Assembly: GCA_964483145.1 (NCBI GenBank)
Contig: CAZAAK010000042.1
Location: 1 to 21,296, forward strand
Direction of reading: 5' to 3'
DNA length: 21,296 bases
DNA from: Colimorpha sp964483145
GTDB taxonomy: Bacteria > Bacteroidota > Bacteroidia > Bacteroidales > P3
In this document: positions 1-7,444 of the stretch, piece after piece
How positions within the stretch are numbered: position 1 is the stretch's first letter
How the letters are laid out: every line of letters begins with the position of its first letter
Notes under the pieces: model-generated
What the model saw: the letters and a program-made list of their open reading frames with translations, nothing else
Databases searched by the model: none
What the model was told of the DNA's origin: nothing
Program-made: the position numbers and the translations under genes

Positions 1-139
1 TCGGATAGCCAACCTTATCAACTCTGTTGCATTTGTTGGTTGAATTCAGCAACTTCTTGAACCGTTATTTTCTGTTAACCGGGGGGGGGAAAAAAAAAAT
101 AACTGTTTTTACACGTTTTTTGCGCATCTGTTGTTTACC

Positions 140-348
140 ATCGGCCACCATCCGATGCCCGATTATGCGGACAACATGGCGCTTCAATCACAGCATGCGC
201 CCAACGCTTTGCCTCCCTCAGGAAAAATGGAAACAGACCAAACGGACGATTCCTCCACTGCCAATTCTCCAAAGCCATGCAGGAGAGCATGCAAAGCCTT
301 AAGGACCTAACGCTGGCAGTATACGAGGTCGAAGGGACGTACCTGTAA
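140..348 (+). pseudogene. Possible frameshifted remnant of a coding tail
   Basis: In one frame bases 155-277 read as a plausible hydrophilic protein segment (beginning MPDYADNMALQSQ, then SGKMETDQTDDSS). Near 270-280 this frame turns into an unlikely Arg/Cys-rich tail, while the neighbouring frame continues plausibly as KAMQESMQSLKDL and on to EVEGTYL before TAA at 346-348. A single-base indel around 270-275 would join the two halves. I do not recognise the family. The call rests only on protein-like composition, so it may be chance. Confidence 0.2.
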
Positions 349-377
349 CCAAAGTAGTAGGTCGTAGGTAACTTCGC

Positions 378-483
378 TTTTTTGTTTACCTTTTGTTTAG
401 GTTTCATTTACCTTTTATTTACCTTTTGTTTAGGTTAGGTAAACAAAGAGTAAAAGAAAAGTAAACAAAAGGTAAACAAAAAG
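378..483. repeat. Cluster of inverted repeats, TTTACCTTTTGTTTA motif
   Basis: A 21-bp perfect inverted repeat has arms at 379-399 and 462-482. Between the arms, the core TTTACCTTTT recurs at about 408-426, and an inner inverted pair TTTGTTTA (425-432) / TAAACAAA (440-447) has a 7-nt loop. The whole can fold into a long branched hairpin. It has no clear T-tract of its own in a terminator position. Function unknown; a small non-coding repeat element or a decayed terminator region are possible. Confidence 0.6.
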
Positions 484-762
484 GCTAAGCCACCATGATT
501 CGCCTTGCGCTTAGGTACTACAAGGATTTTGTCGCATTCATGTGAAAATCCTAACAAAACGTGGGACGAGATCGCAGCCAACGAGATGCGCAAAGCGCCA
601 CTAGAACCGACACTACTTGATTGGGGGGAAGGGGGTTCACCTTTTGGAAAAGAACGCGCTGAGAACATTTTTGTTGAGTTTCGGGCATGTTTTGTATGCC
701 TTTGTGAGTTTTGCCGGACAGCAATATTTGGCACTAGAAAACACCTTTTACGACCTAAGCCG

Positions 763-788
763 AGCGTTTGCCACGCGTGGCAAATGCT
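763..788. repeat. 26-nt palindrome centred on ACGCGT
   Basis: Bases 767-784 are a perfect 18-bp palindrome (TTTGCCACGCGTGGCAAA). One G·T position and three further pairs extend it to 763-788. It lies 58 nt beyond the stop of the leftward AlbA_2/WYL gene. No T-run follows on either strand, so a classical terminator is not supported. A dimeric protein-binding site is possible. Confidence 0.5.
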
Positions 789-845
789 GTGGTGGTGAAA
801 AAGCAGACCTGCTTGGCACCCGCTTGAGGTGTTGGGGGCATTCCT

Positions 846-3716
846 CTAGGAGAACAAGGTGGCAAAATTCTCCTTTAGGAAGTCCTTGACGTACTGTTGC
901 AGTTGTGGGCAATTGTTGATTTTGATGTGGTTGGCAAGTCCAATGTAGAAGCGGCCGATAGCCTCGGGGCCGTAGACCTTGCCGTTGTAGAACCATCGGT
1001 TTGCATCGTTGCGATCCTGCTGGAGGTCGTCCTTGGTGCCGGGATATTCCTCACAGAGGAGATTTTTGGCAGACAAATCGAGCGTCAGCGACACCTCTAT
1101 CGGGGTTTGGCCAGAGTTGTGGAAAGCATCCACATGCATCTGTTGATGACGGTTTTCGAACCTCCAGCCGACCTCGGTTATCTCGACATATCCTATGCGG
1201 TCGAACTTGAATACTTTGCACATGTTGTCGGCGCAGTCGTAGCAGATGGCCAGATTGTCTTTGAGGCGGATGTCGTATGCCTCAACAGTGCGGTCGGAAA
1301 CAGTTTGGGTGTGCGAAGAGGAGTAGTTGCGCAACACGACAGTCTTCCTTTTTGAACAGGCTTGTTGCAGGTTTGAGATAACGGCGGCCCTGTCCTTGTT
1401 GCGGAAACTCTTCCTGTCGATGGTCTCTAGCCTAACCTTTTCGGGCATCTCGCGCGACTCGTTGTTCACCCTAATATAGGCCTTGCCTTCGAGCTCCACC
1501 ACGCGGTAGGGATGGGGCGACACATGGATGGCCACGACGCGTTCGTCGTACATCGGTTCGATGGTCAGGTAGACGATGCCATCGGTGTCGAAAAACCGCT
1601 TGGCATGGTCCTGAATGTGGCGGATATAGGAATCCATTGACGAGATGTGGAGGTGATTGAAGTCGCTCTGCAAGCCTACGACATAGCCCTGGTCGTTGAC
1701 GCCAAGATACAGCGTGCCGCCGATAGTGGAGTTGAGGAAGGCACACACGCTCTTGAATACATTGAGTTCCTGCACCGTTTCGTTAGGTTGCATGTTGTTG
1801 TCGGAAGGGAAGACAAACGAGCTTTTGAACTCCTGAGTGCCGCTTTCGATGCCGAGGTAGATGCCGCCATCGGCCTCAAGGTCGGTATCATCGGCTGTTT
1901 CGAGGGAGAGGGTGCGGATGATTTCGCGCTTGATGAGGTTGACTGTGGCACTGGAGAGGATGTCCTGCATGGCGTTGGCCGTCTGTATCAGGCGAGCTAG
2001 GCGGGCGACCATTGGGTTGCTGGTCTTGTAGTTGGTGATGGCGGAGGCAAGTTTTTCGGAATCCTCGTTGCGACCATATTCCTTCAGCAGGTCGATGATT
2101 GTGAGGCGCAGGCGGGTGCTGGCGGCTTCGGCAGAGCCGGGGTCGGGGAGGAGCGTGATATCGGCAATGGGCTTGTTGAAGGCAAACTGCACAAGCACTT
2201 TGAGATAGGTTGAGGCAAACCTGATGTAGGAGGCGGCGCAGTGGTCGCCCACCATTTCGGCCATCACATTGGCGTTGCCCAAAAAACAATACCGCTCCGA
2301 GGGTTTCAAGAGCGTTTTTTGGTACTCGAAAAGCATCCGCACAAGCAGTTGCAACACGCTTTGAGGGATTTTGCAGTCTTCTTCCAAAGGCTGCGCCTCG
2401 GGGGTGGGAGTGCTCTCGGCAAAGGCTCTGAGGCAATCCTTCTTGGCCTCATCGAGGTTGATGGGCTGGTCATCATAGGGGTTAAACTCCACGATTTCCG
2501 TGTCGATTTTGCCATAATATTGTCCGCTTTGGTACCCCAAAATCTGCAAGCGCGCATAGTCACCTATTTGGCAGCCGTCCTCCTTGCGCGTATAGAACGG
2601 CGTTCCGTTTACGTCCATCCAAACAAGTGAGCGGTCGTTCTGGAAAATCATTTTGGCGTATACCACTTGATCTAAACCATCATGTTCGCGACTATCCTCC
2701 ACAACAAAGTTGACGAATTGCTTCTTGATGTCGAAAGCACCTGTTGCAACGTTGGTAAGCGTGGCCAAAAGACAGTCGCCTACCCTAAGATTCTTAAAGA
2801 AGTCGTTCGGATAGTAGTATAGAACCGACTGCTTATCGAATTTTATCTTTCCCTGAATCTTGCGATAATCCGGTGCAGTGGTCTCTACCGAGATATCTTC
2901 CCAATCGATGCTAGTAACCTTTACAATGCATTCGTCGCCATTGCAGTAGGAAGGCAACGGCTTAGGCTCACTTGGGTGGCAAGCATTCATGCGTTGGACG
3001 AAGTCCTTCACAAATTGGTCCATGGCGGGGAAGTCGGTCTCGAGACTTTGCTTGAGTTTGTCTTTGCTTGTGGTGCGGAGTGCCAACCCCAACCCGGTGT
3101 CGAGCGAGTTGGCACCTTCCTTTGTAATGCGCAGCGCTTCGTCCTTGGGCTCGCAGCAGAGGTGCAATCCCTGTGCTGTAAGGCAAGCAGTTCCGAGGCC
3201 TTGGAAGGTAAAGGTTCCATCCAAGGGGTCGGCAAAGTTGTTGTTTTTGACCAAATGGTACACAACAATGCCATCTTGAAAATCGATGAGGTTATCCCAG
3301 GAATAGGACAACCTGCCGAGGCGTTGGTAACGCAAGCGCTCGAGGGTGGTTTGCACAATCTCGTCGGTGCGCTCGGGCACAAGCATCCTAAGGTTGTTCA
3401 TAAGAGCCACATAGGCCGAGAGGGCTAGGGGAGTGTCCTGCTCCACAAGCAGGTAGGCTGCCAACATTTTGGCGCGGAAGCGGACGCAATCCTTTCCATC
3501 GGCCTCGGCATAGAGCTGACGGGTGGACTCGGCCTGCACCAAGTCCGCTATGCGAGAGCGAAACAGGTCCAAAGTTACTTTGTAGAAGGTATCTTGCCGG
3601 ATTGAGCAGTCCTTGAGGTAAACTAGTAGTTTGTCGAAATTATCGTCGATATACTCTTTGTGCAATTCTAGCCAAAGGGGTGTAGAGGCATTGTCTGTTG
3701 GCATAGTTGGGTGCAA
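846..3716 (-). CDS. Large AlbA_2 (Schlafen-like) and WYL domain protein
   Basis: A 956-residue cytoplasmic protein without signal peptide or membrane spans. Residues 1-250 are mainly helical and unrecognised. About 257-412 is beta-rich and resembles S1/OB-type nucleic-acid-binding folds (weak call). About 415-620 is helical. Residues 620-757 match the AlbA_2 putative DNA-binding domain, with GTQEFKSS (E629 in the motif), an FLNSTIGGTLYLGV core and a HVSPHPYR segment. About 785-850 matches a WYL ligand/nucleic-acid-sensing domain (YDIRLKDNL, KVFKFDRIGYVEI), followed by a WCX-like tail. AlbA_2 proteins are often transcriptional regulators or accessory factors of defence loci, and WYL domains commonly sense nucleic acids; a regulatory role is inference. 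ATG codons at 3716 and 3704 are both possible starts. It is a single-gene unit with its own promoter. Confidence 0.75.
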   Translation of the reverse strand: MHPTMPTDNASTPLWLELHKEYIDDNFDKLLVYLKDCSIRQDTFYKVTLDLFRSRIADLVQAESTRQLYAEADGKDCVRFRAKMLAAYLLVEQDTPLALSAYVALMNNLRMLVPERTDEIVQTTLERLRYQRLGRLSYSWDNLIDFQDGIVVYHLVKNNNFADPLDGTFTFQGLGTACLTAQGLHLCCEPKDEALRITKEGANSLDTGLGLALRTTSKDKLKQSLETDFPAMDQFVKDFVQRMNACHPSEPKPLPSYCNGDECIVKVTSIDWEDISVETTAPDYRKIQGKIKFDKQSVLYYYPNDFFKNLRVGDCLLATLTNVATGAFDIKKQFVNFVVEDSREHDGLDQVVYAKMIFQNDRSLVWMDVNGTPFYTRKEDGCQIGDYARLQILGYQSGQYYGKIDTEIVEFNPYDDQPINLDEAKKDCLRAFAESTPTPEAQPLEEDCKIPQSVLQLLVRMLFEYQKTLLKPSERYCFLGNANVMAEMVGDHCAASYIRFASTYLKVLVQFAFNKPIADITLLPDPGSAEAASTRLRLTIIDLLKEYGRNEDSEKLASAITNYKTSNPMVARLARLIQTANAMQDILSSATVNLIKREIIRTLSLETADDTDLEADGGIYLGIESGTQEFKSSFVFPSDNNMQPNETVQELNVFKSVCAFLNSTIGGTLYLGVNDQGYVVGLQSDFNHLHISSMDSYIRHIQDHAKRFFDTDGIVYLTIEPMYDERVVAIHVSPHPYRVVELEGKAYIRVNNESREMPEKVRLETIDRKSFRNKDRAAVISNLQQACSKRKTVVLRNYSSSHTQTVSDRTVEAYDIRLKDNLAICYDCADNMCKVFKFDRIGYVEITEVGWRFENRHQQMHVDAFHNSGQTPIEVSLTLDLSAKNLLCEEYPGTKDDLQQDRNDANRWFYNGKVYGPEAIGRFYIGLANHIKINNCPQLQQYVKDFLKENFATLFS

Positions 3717-3804
3717 TCGAGACAGGTTCTGATAGTAAATTTATGGACATCACACACAAGCAGAACCAGTTAACCCATGAGTGCGCCCAATCGCTACGGA
3801 TGGG

Positions 3805-3835
3805 CAAAGATACATTTTTTTGGGGGCATTGCAAA
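3805..3835 (-). promoter_or_regulatory. Promoter of the AlbA_2/WYL gene
   Basis: On the minus strand, TATCTTTG (complement of 3805-3812) matches the Bacteroidetes -7 box TAnnTTTG. TTTG (complement of 3832-3835) lies exactly 19 bp upstream, as in the -33/-7 consensus. This predicts an untranslated leader of about 80-90 nt before the start at 3716. Confidence 0.75.
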
Positions 3836-3885
3836 CTTTTTTTGGATGCTAGTTTTCGGCGTGTGGTTTTTCATTCGGGCAAAAT

Positions 3886-3916
3886 TTTGTTCATTGCAAA
3901 AATGTTCGTATCTTTG
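3886..3916 (+). promoter_or_regulatory. Promoter of aguB-aguA
   Basis: TTTG at 3886-3889, a 19-bp spacer and TATCTTTG at 3909-3916 match the Bacteroidetes housekeeping consensus exactly. Transcription should start near 3922, about 30 nt before the aguB ATG. It is back to back with the promoter at 3805-3835. Confidence 0.8.
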
Positions 3917-3951
3917 CAAACACATTTTCGAACATCCTAAAAGCTATCTAT

Positions 3952-4821
3952 ATGAAAGTCAAAGTAGGAATCGCCCAACTGGCCAATGTGGCCGACAAGG
4001 GGCAGAACATACAGCGCTATTGCGGGAAGGTTCGCGAGCTTGCCGCTAGCGGTGCACAGATTATTTGCCTGCAGGAGCTCTTTGCCTCGCTTTACTTCTG
4101 CGACCAGGAGCGCTACGAGAACTTCTTGCTCGCCGAGCCTATTCCAGAAGGCCCTACTTGCCAACAATTTATGGCTCTAGCTAAGGAACTGGGGGTGGTG
4201 CTAGTGTGTTCCCTCTTTGAGAAGCGGGCCGAAGGCCTCTACCACAATACCACCGCTGTTATCGATGCCGATGGCACATACTTGGGCAAATACCGCAAGA
4301 TGCATATCCCCGACGACCCAGGCTATTACGAGAAATTCTACTTTACCCCTGGTGACTTGGGTTATAAAGTTTTCAAGACCCGATACGCCACCTTGGGCGT
4401 GCTGATTTGTTGGGACCAATGGTACCCCGAAGCCGCCCGCATCACCAGCCTTATGGGTGCACAGTTGTTGTTTTTCCCCACTGCCATTGGCTGGGATGTC
4501 CGGCAGAGCGAAGCTGACAACCGCGAGCAGTACGAAGCCTGGCAGACCATTCAGCGTAGCCATGCCGTGGCCAATGGCGTGCCCATAATCAGCGTGAACC
4601 GCACCGGCTTGGAGGGAGGCATGCAGTTTTGGGGCGGGAGCTTCATCACCAATGCTTTCGGTCGCGTCCTCTACCAGGCACCCCACAAAGAGGAGGCACT
4701 CCACATCGAAGAGCTTGACTTGGACCAAAGCGACCATTATCGCCGCCATTGGCCTTATTACCGTGACCGCCGCATCGACTCATACGCCCCCATACTCAAG
4801 CGCTACCTCGACCAAGATTAG
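3952..4821 (+). CDS. aguB: N-carbamoylputrescine amidase
   Basis: A 289-residue nitrilase-superfamily (carbon-nitrogen hydrolase) enzyme of typical AguB length. It hydrolyses N-carbamoylputrescine to putrescine, CO2 and ammonia, the last step of the agmatine route to polyamines. The catalytic triad is visible: E42 (ICLQELF), K116 (KYRKMHIPDD) and C153 (GVLICWDQWYPEAAR). The strings HIPDDPGYYEKFYFTPGD and FFPTAIGWD are characteristic of AguB. It has no signal peptide and is cytoplasmic. The following aguA starts 68 bp downstream on the same strand and supplies its substrate, so the two almost certainly form an operon under the promoter at 3886-3916. Confidence 0.95.
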   Translation: MKVKVGIAQLANVADKGQNIQRYCGKVRELAASGAQIICLQELFASLYFCDQERYENFLLAEPIPEGPTCQQFMALAKELGVVLVCSLFEKRAEGLYHNTTAVIDADGTYLGKYRKMHIPDDPGYYEKFYFTPGDLGYKVFKTRYATLGVLICWDQWYPEAARITSLMGAQLLFFPTAIGWDVRQSEADNREQYEAWQTIQRSHAVANGVPIISVNRTGLEGGMQFWGGSFITNAFGRVLYQAPHKEEALHIEELDLDQSDHYRRHWPYYRDRRIDSYAPILKRYLDQD

Positions 4822-4889
4822 TCCCCACCGTGGCGGCAAACACTTGTGCTAGAAAATAAATTCCACCATTCCTAACCCCAATTCCATCC

Positions 4890-5945
4890 ATGACTCCCAA
4901 ACAACAACAATATTACATGCCCGCCGAGTGGGCCACCCACAAGGCCACATGGCTGAGTTACCCCCATAACGAGGGCTCCTGGCCCGGCAAGATAGAGGCC
5001 ATTTATCCTTCCTACCACCTCTTTGTTAAGGTGCTTTCCGAGGACGAGCAAGTGCACATCAATGTAGACGACCAAAGGATGGAAGATCATGTGCGCGAAG
5101 TTCTTGACAAGATTGGCGCCAACATGGCCAACATCTTCTTGCACCAGTTCCCCACCAACGATGCTTGGTGCAGGGATCACGGCCCCGCCTTCCTACTCAA
5201 CCGAGAGGACCGTTCACGCCGAGCCATAGTCAAGTGGAACTACAATGCATGGGGTGGCAAATATCCCTGCGAACTCGATGCGCAGATACCTCGGCGCATC
5301 TACGAAAGCCTCCAACAGGCTGGCAAAGACTTGCAACTTTTTGAGCCGGGCATTGTTATGGAGGGCGGTAGCATTGATGTTAATGGTTGCGGTGACCTGC
5401 TTACAACCACCTCCTGCCTGCTTAACCCTAATCGTAACCCAAACTTGAGTCAAGAGCAGATAGAGGAGTATTTGCGAGACTATTATGGTGTAGAGAATAT
5501 CATCTGGCTAGGCGATGGCATTATGGGCGATGACACCGATGGACACGTAGACGACCTCAGCCGATTCATTTCTGAGGACACCATCGTCACCGCCGTGGAA
5601 GAGGACTGCTGGGACGAGAATTACGAAATCCTGCAAAAGAACCTCAAAAAACTTAGGAGTTGCCGGCTTGCTGACGGTAAACAGCCCACCGTGGTGGAGT
5701 TGCCCATGCCCGACATGGTTTTTTACGACAACCAACGGCTTCCTGCCAGCTATGCCAACTTTTATATTGCCAACAAGAAGGTCATATTCCCCACCTACCG
5801 TTGCCTGACCGACAACGAGGCTGCTTACATCCTAGAGGCTTGCTTCCCCGACCGTGAAATAATAGGCATCGACTCCACCGACATCATTTGGGGGCTCGGC
5901 AGTTTTCACTGTCTTTCGCAACAAGAGCCCATGCCCTTGGCATAG
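4890..5945 (+). CDS. aguA: Agmatine deiminase
   Basis: A 351-residue agmatine deiminase (guanidino-group-modifying, peptidyl-arginine-deiminase fold). It converts agmatine to N-carbamoylputrescine and ammonia. Conserved active-site residues are present: D96 in NDAWCRDHGP, E158 in MEGGSID, H219 and D221 in DTDGHVDDLSRF, and the nucleophile C341 in GSFHCLSQQEP near the C terminus. The length is slightly below the usual 360-370. Substrate specificity over peptidyl-arginine deiminases is supported by the adjoining aguB. The pair lets the cell make putrescine from arginine-derived agmatine; the arginine decarboxylase itself is not in the window. Confidence 0.95.
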   Translation: MTPKQQQYYMPAEWATHKATWLSYPHNEGSWPGKIEAIYPSYHLFVKVLSEDEQVHINVDDQRMEDHVREVLDKIGANMANIFLHQFPTNDAWCRDHGPAFLLNREDRSRRAIVKWNYNAWGGKYPCELDAQIPRRIYESLQQAGKDLQLFEPGIVMEGGSIDVNGCGDLLTTTSCLLNPNRNPNLSQEQIEEYLRDYYGVENIIWLGDGIMGDDTDGHVDDLSRFISEDTIVTAVEEDCWDENYEILQKNLKKLRSCRLADGKQPTVVELPMPDMVFYDNQRLPASYANFYIANKKVIFPTYRCLTDNEAAYILEACFPDREIIGIDSTDIIWGLGSFHCLSQQEPMPLA

Positions 5946-5964
5946 CCCCCATTGTGGGCCGGAT

Positions 5965-6013
5965 GCAATAACAAAGGGTTGCCCGTTTGAAGAAGGCAAC
6001 CCTTTGTTATGCA
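5965..6013. terminator. Two-way terminator between aguA and htrA
   Basis: A 16-bp perfect stem (5968-5983 pairs with 5995-6010, ending in AACCCTTTGTTAT) closes an 11-nt loop, and a bulged A allows three more pairs. It lies between convergent genes, 22 nt past the aguA stop and 30 nt past the htrA stop. The A/T-rich stem ends provide the weak U-rich tract in both directions. Confidence 0.85.
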
Positions 6014-6040
6014 CTGGGGTGCAACAATATGATAATCGAG

Positions 6041-7168
6041 TTAGCGCTTAATTATCTCGGTCGTTCCTTGTGAGTTTTGGAGTGTGACTGTGGCAGAATG
6101 GGTCTTGCCGTGACGATAGTAGGTAATATTGACCAAGTCGCCGGGAGCAAAACGCCCAAGTTCCTGCATCATCTCGGAGAAACTGTTGATCTGCACGCCG
6201 GAGATGGAAAGCAACAAGTCACCTTCTTTAATGCCTGCATGGTCGGCAGCGGCGCCAGGCACTACGCGACCAATGAGGACGCCCTTGATTTCGTTAATTC
6301 CCAACTGCTTGGCCATTTGGTTGTTCATCTCCATCACTTGAACCCCTAAATAAGCCCGTTGGACAGTGCCGTAGCGCTTGAGATCGCCAGCAACCTTCTT
6401 GGCCAAATTGGAAGGAATAGCAAAACTGTAACCGGTGTAATAGCCATCGGCCGAAGCGATGGCGGTGACAATTCCGATGAGATTGGCATTGGCATCGACA
6501 AGGGCTCCGCCGGAGTTACCGGGATTGACAGCGGCATCGGTTTGAATGAAAGACTCGATAGGGCTCTCCATGCCGCGGACATTGTCGATAATGCCCACAT
6601 TGCGGGCTTTGGCGGAGATAATGCCTGCAGTGACGGTGGAAGTTAGGTTAAACGGATTGCCGATAGCCAAAACGGGTTGGCCGACACGTGCACTGTCGGA
6701 GTCGCCGAATTTCAAAACGGTGAGCCCCTTGGCATCGATTTTAAGCAATGCGAGGTCGGTGGCGGGGTCGGTACCGACAAGTTTGGCTTCAAGGACGCGT
6801 TTGTCGTTGAGGGTGACGCTGATACGCTCGGCATCCTGGACAACATGGTTGTTGGTGACGATATAGCCGTCTTCGGAGATGATCACCCCCGAGCCATAGG
6901 CGCTGTATTCCTTGCGTTGCATGCCCTGATTGATGATAAAGCCGAAAAAGGACTGATAGAGCGGGGTGAGACGTGTTTGAACGGTGCGGATATGGACAAC
7001 GCCATCGATGGTTTGTGAGGCTACTTGACTGAAGTCGGTAGCAATCAGGCTACCGTCAACATAAGTAACAGGCTGGGAAGAGGATTCTTGCGCACGAGCA
7101 GGGATGATGCCCAAAACAAGGGCAATGGTACTGAAAACGAATGATAGTGCAATGATTATTTTTTTCAT
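6041..7168 (-). CDS. htrA: HtrA/DegP-family periplasmic serine protease, one PDZ domain
   Basis: A 375-residue trypsin-like protease of the HtrA family, which degrades or refolds damaged envelope proteins. Residues 1-26 form a Sec signal peptide (MKK, a hydrophobic core, cleavage after ARA), so it should be periplasmic. The catalytic triad is H108 (TNNHVV), D138 (PATDLALLKI) and S219 (NPGNSGGAL). One PDZ domain spans about 270-365 (YLGVQV, HAGIKEGDLLLSI). Most DegP proteins of this phylum have about 480-500 residues and two PDZ domains. This shorter layout resembles DegS, but DegS keeps its N-terminal anchor whereas this one appears cleavable. It stands alone and converges on aguA. I could not find a canonical promoter upstream. 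Confidence 0.92.
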   Translation of the reverse strand: MKKIIIALSFVFSTIALVLGIIPARAQESSSQPVTYVDGSLIATDFSQVASQTIDGVVHIRTVQTRLTPLYQSFFGFIINQGMQRKEYSAYGSGVIISEDGYIVTNNHVVQDAERISVTLNDKRVLEAKLVGTDPATDLALLKIDAKGLTVLKFGDSDSARVGQPVLAIGNPFNLTSTVTAGIISAKARNVGIIDNVRGMESPIESFIQTDAAVNPGNSGGALVDANANLIGIVTAIASADGYYTGYSFAIPSNLAKKVAGDLKRYGTVQRAYLGVQVMEMNNQMAKQLGINEIKGVLIGRVVPGAAADHAGIKEGDLLLSISGVQINSFSEMMQELGRFAPGDLVNITYYRHGKTHSATVTLQNSQGTTEIIKR

Positions 7169-7320
7169 GATTTAGTTGATTTGTTTCTTTGCTTATTACA
7201 ACTTATTATAGGCAGTTACGGCCAACATCACTTAGCGATTATTGCAGTTTGTACTGAGGAATTTGACGCTAGCGGCTCATATTGAGCGAGCATTCGGTAA
7301 AACTTTTTTGTTGCCATTTT

Positions 7321-7351
7321 TATTGTATGTTTAATATTTTTTGTACCTTTG
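7321..7351 (+). promoter_or_regulatory. Probable promoter of the glycosyltransferase operon
   Basis: TACCTTTG at 7344-7351 fits the TAnnTTTG -7 box. The -33 element is weak (ATTG at 7322-7325, one mismatch, 18-bp spacer). It predicts a leader of about 85-90 nt before the ATG at 7445. Confidence 0.5.
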
Positions 7352-7444
7352 CAATTTGGATTGTGCAGAAGACAACATGGTATAAACAAAAAGTATGCCA
7401 ATGGATAGGACGAAGCTAGAAACAAATAAAAAAAAAGAACGTCT

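Larger units (their letters stand above)
1..845. other. Region without an intact gene at left edge
   Basis: I see no intact, family-recognisable gene here; the open frames are short and mutually contradictory. The segment holds a G9A10 homopolymer run (81-99), a possible frameshifted coding tail (about 140-348), a cluster of related inverted repeats built on TTTACCTTTTGTTTA (378-483), G-rich runs at 623-636 and a 26-nt palindrome (763-788). It lies downstream of the leftward gene that ends at 846, so part of it may be 3' untranslated or decaying DNA. Confidence 0.5.

Noticed and set aside
378..483. CRISPR array or plasmid iterons
   Set aside because: The repeats are inverted and irregularly spaced without unique spacers of constant length, and no cas or replication gene is nearby.
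435..798. Overlapping 97-99 codon frames on both strands as genes
   Set aside because: Neither strand shows a domain, plausible start context or conserved-looking composition; they contradict each other.
897..1355. 152-codon plus-strand frame opposite the AlbA_2/WYL gene
   Set aside because: It lies entirely antisense to the WYL region, which has clear domain signal; composition fits a frame shadow.
1888..2436. 182-codon minus-strand frame within the AlbA_2/WYL gene
   Set aside because: It is an alternative frame of the same strand with Pro/Arg/His-rich sequence and no domain.
4201..4749. 182-codon minus-strand frame opposite aguB
   Set aside because: It is antisense to the catalytic core of aguB, which has all three active-site residues.
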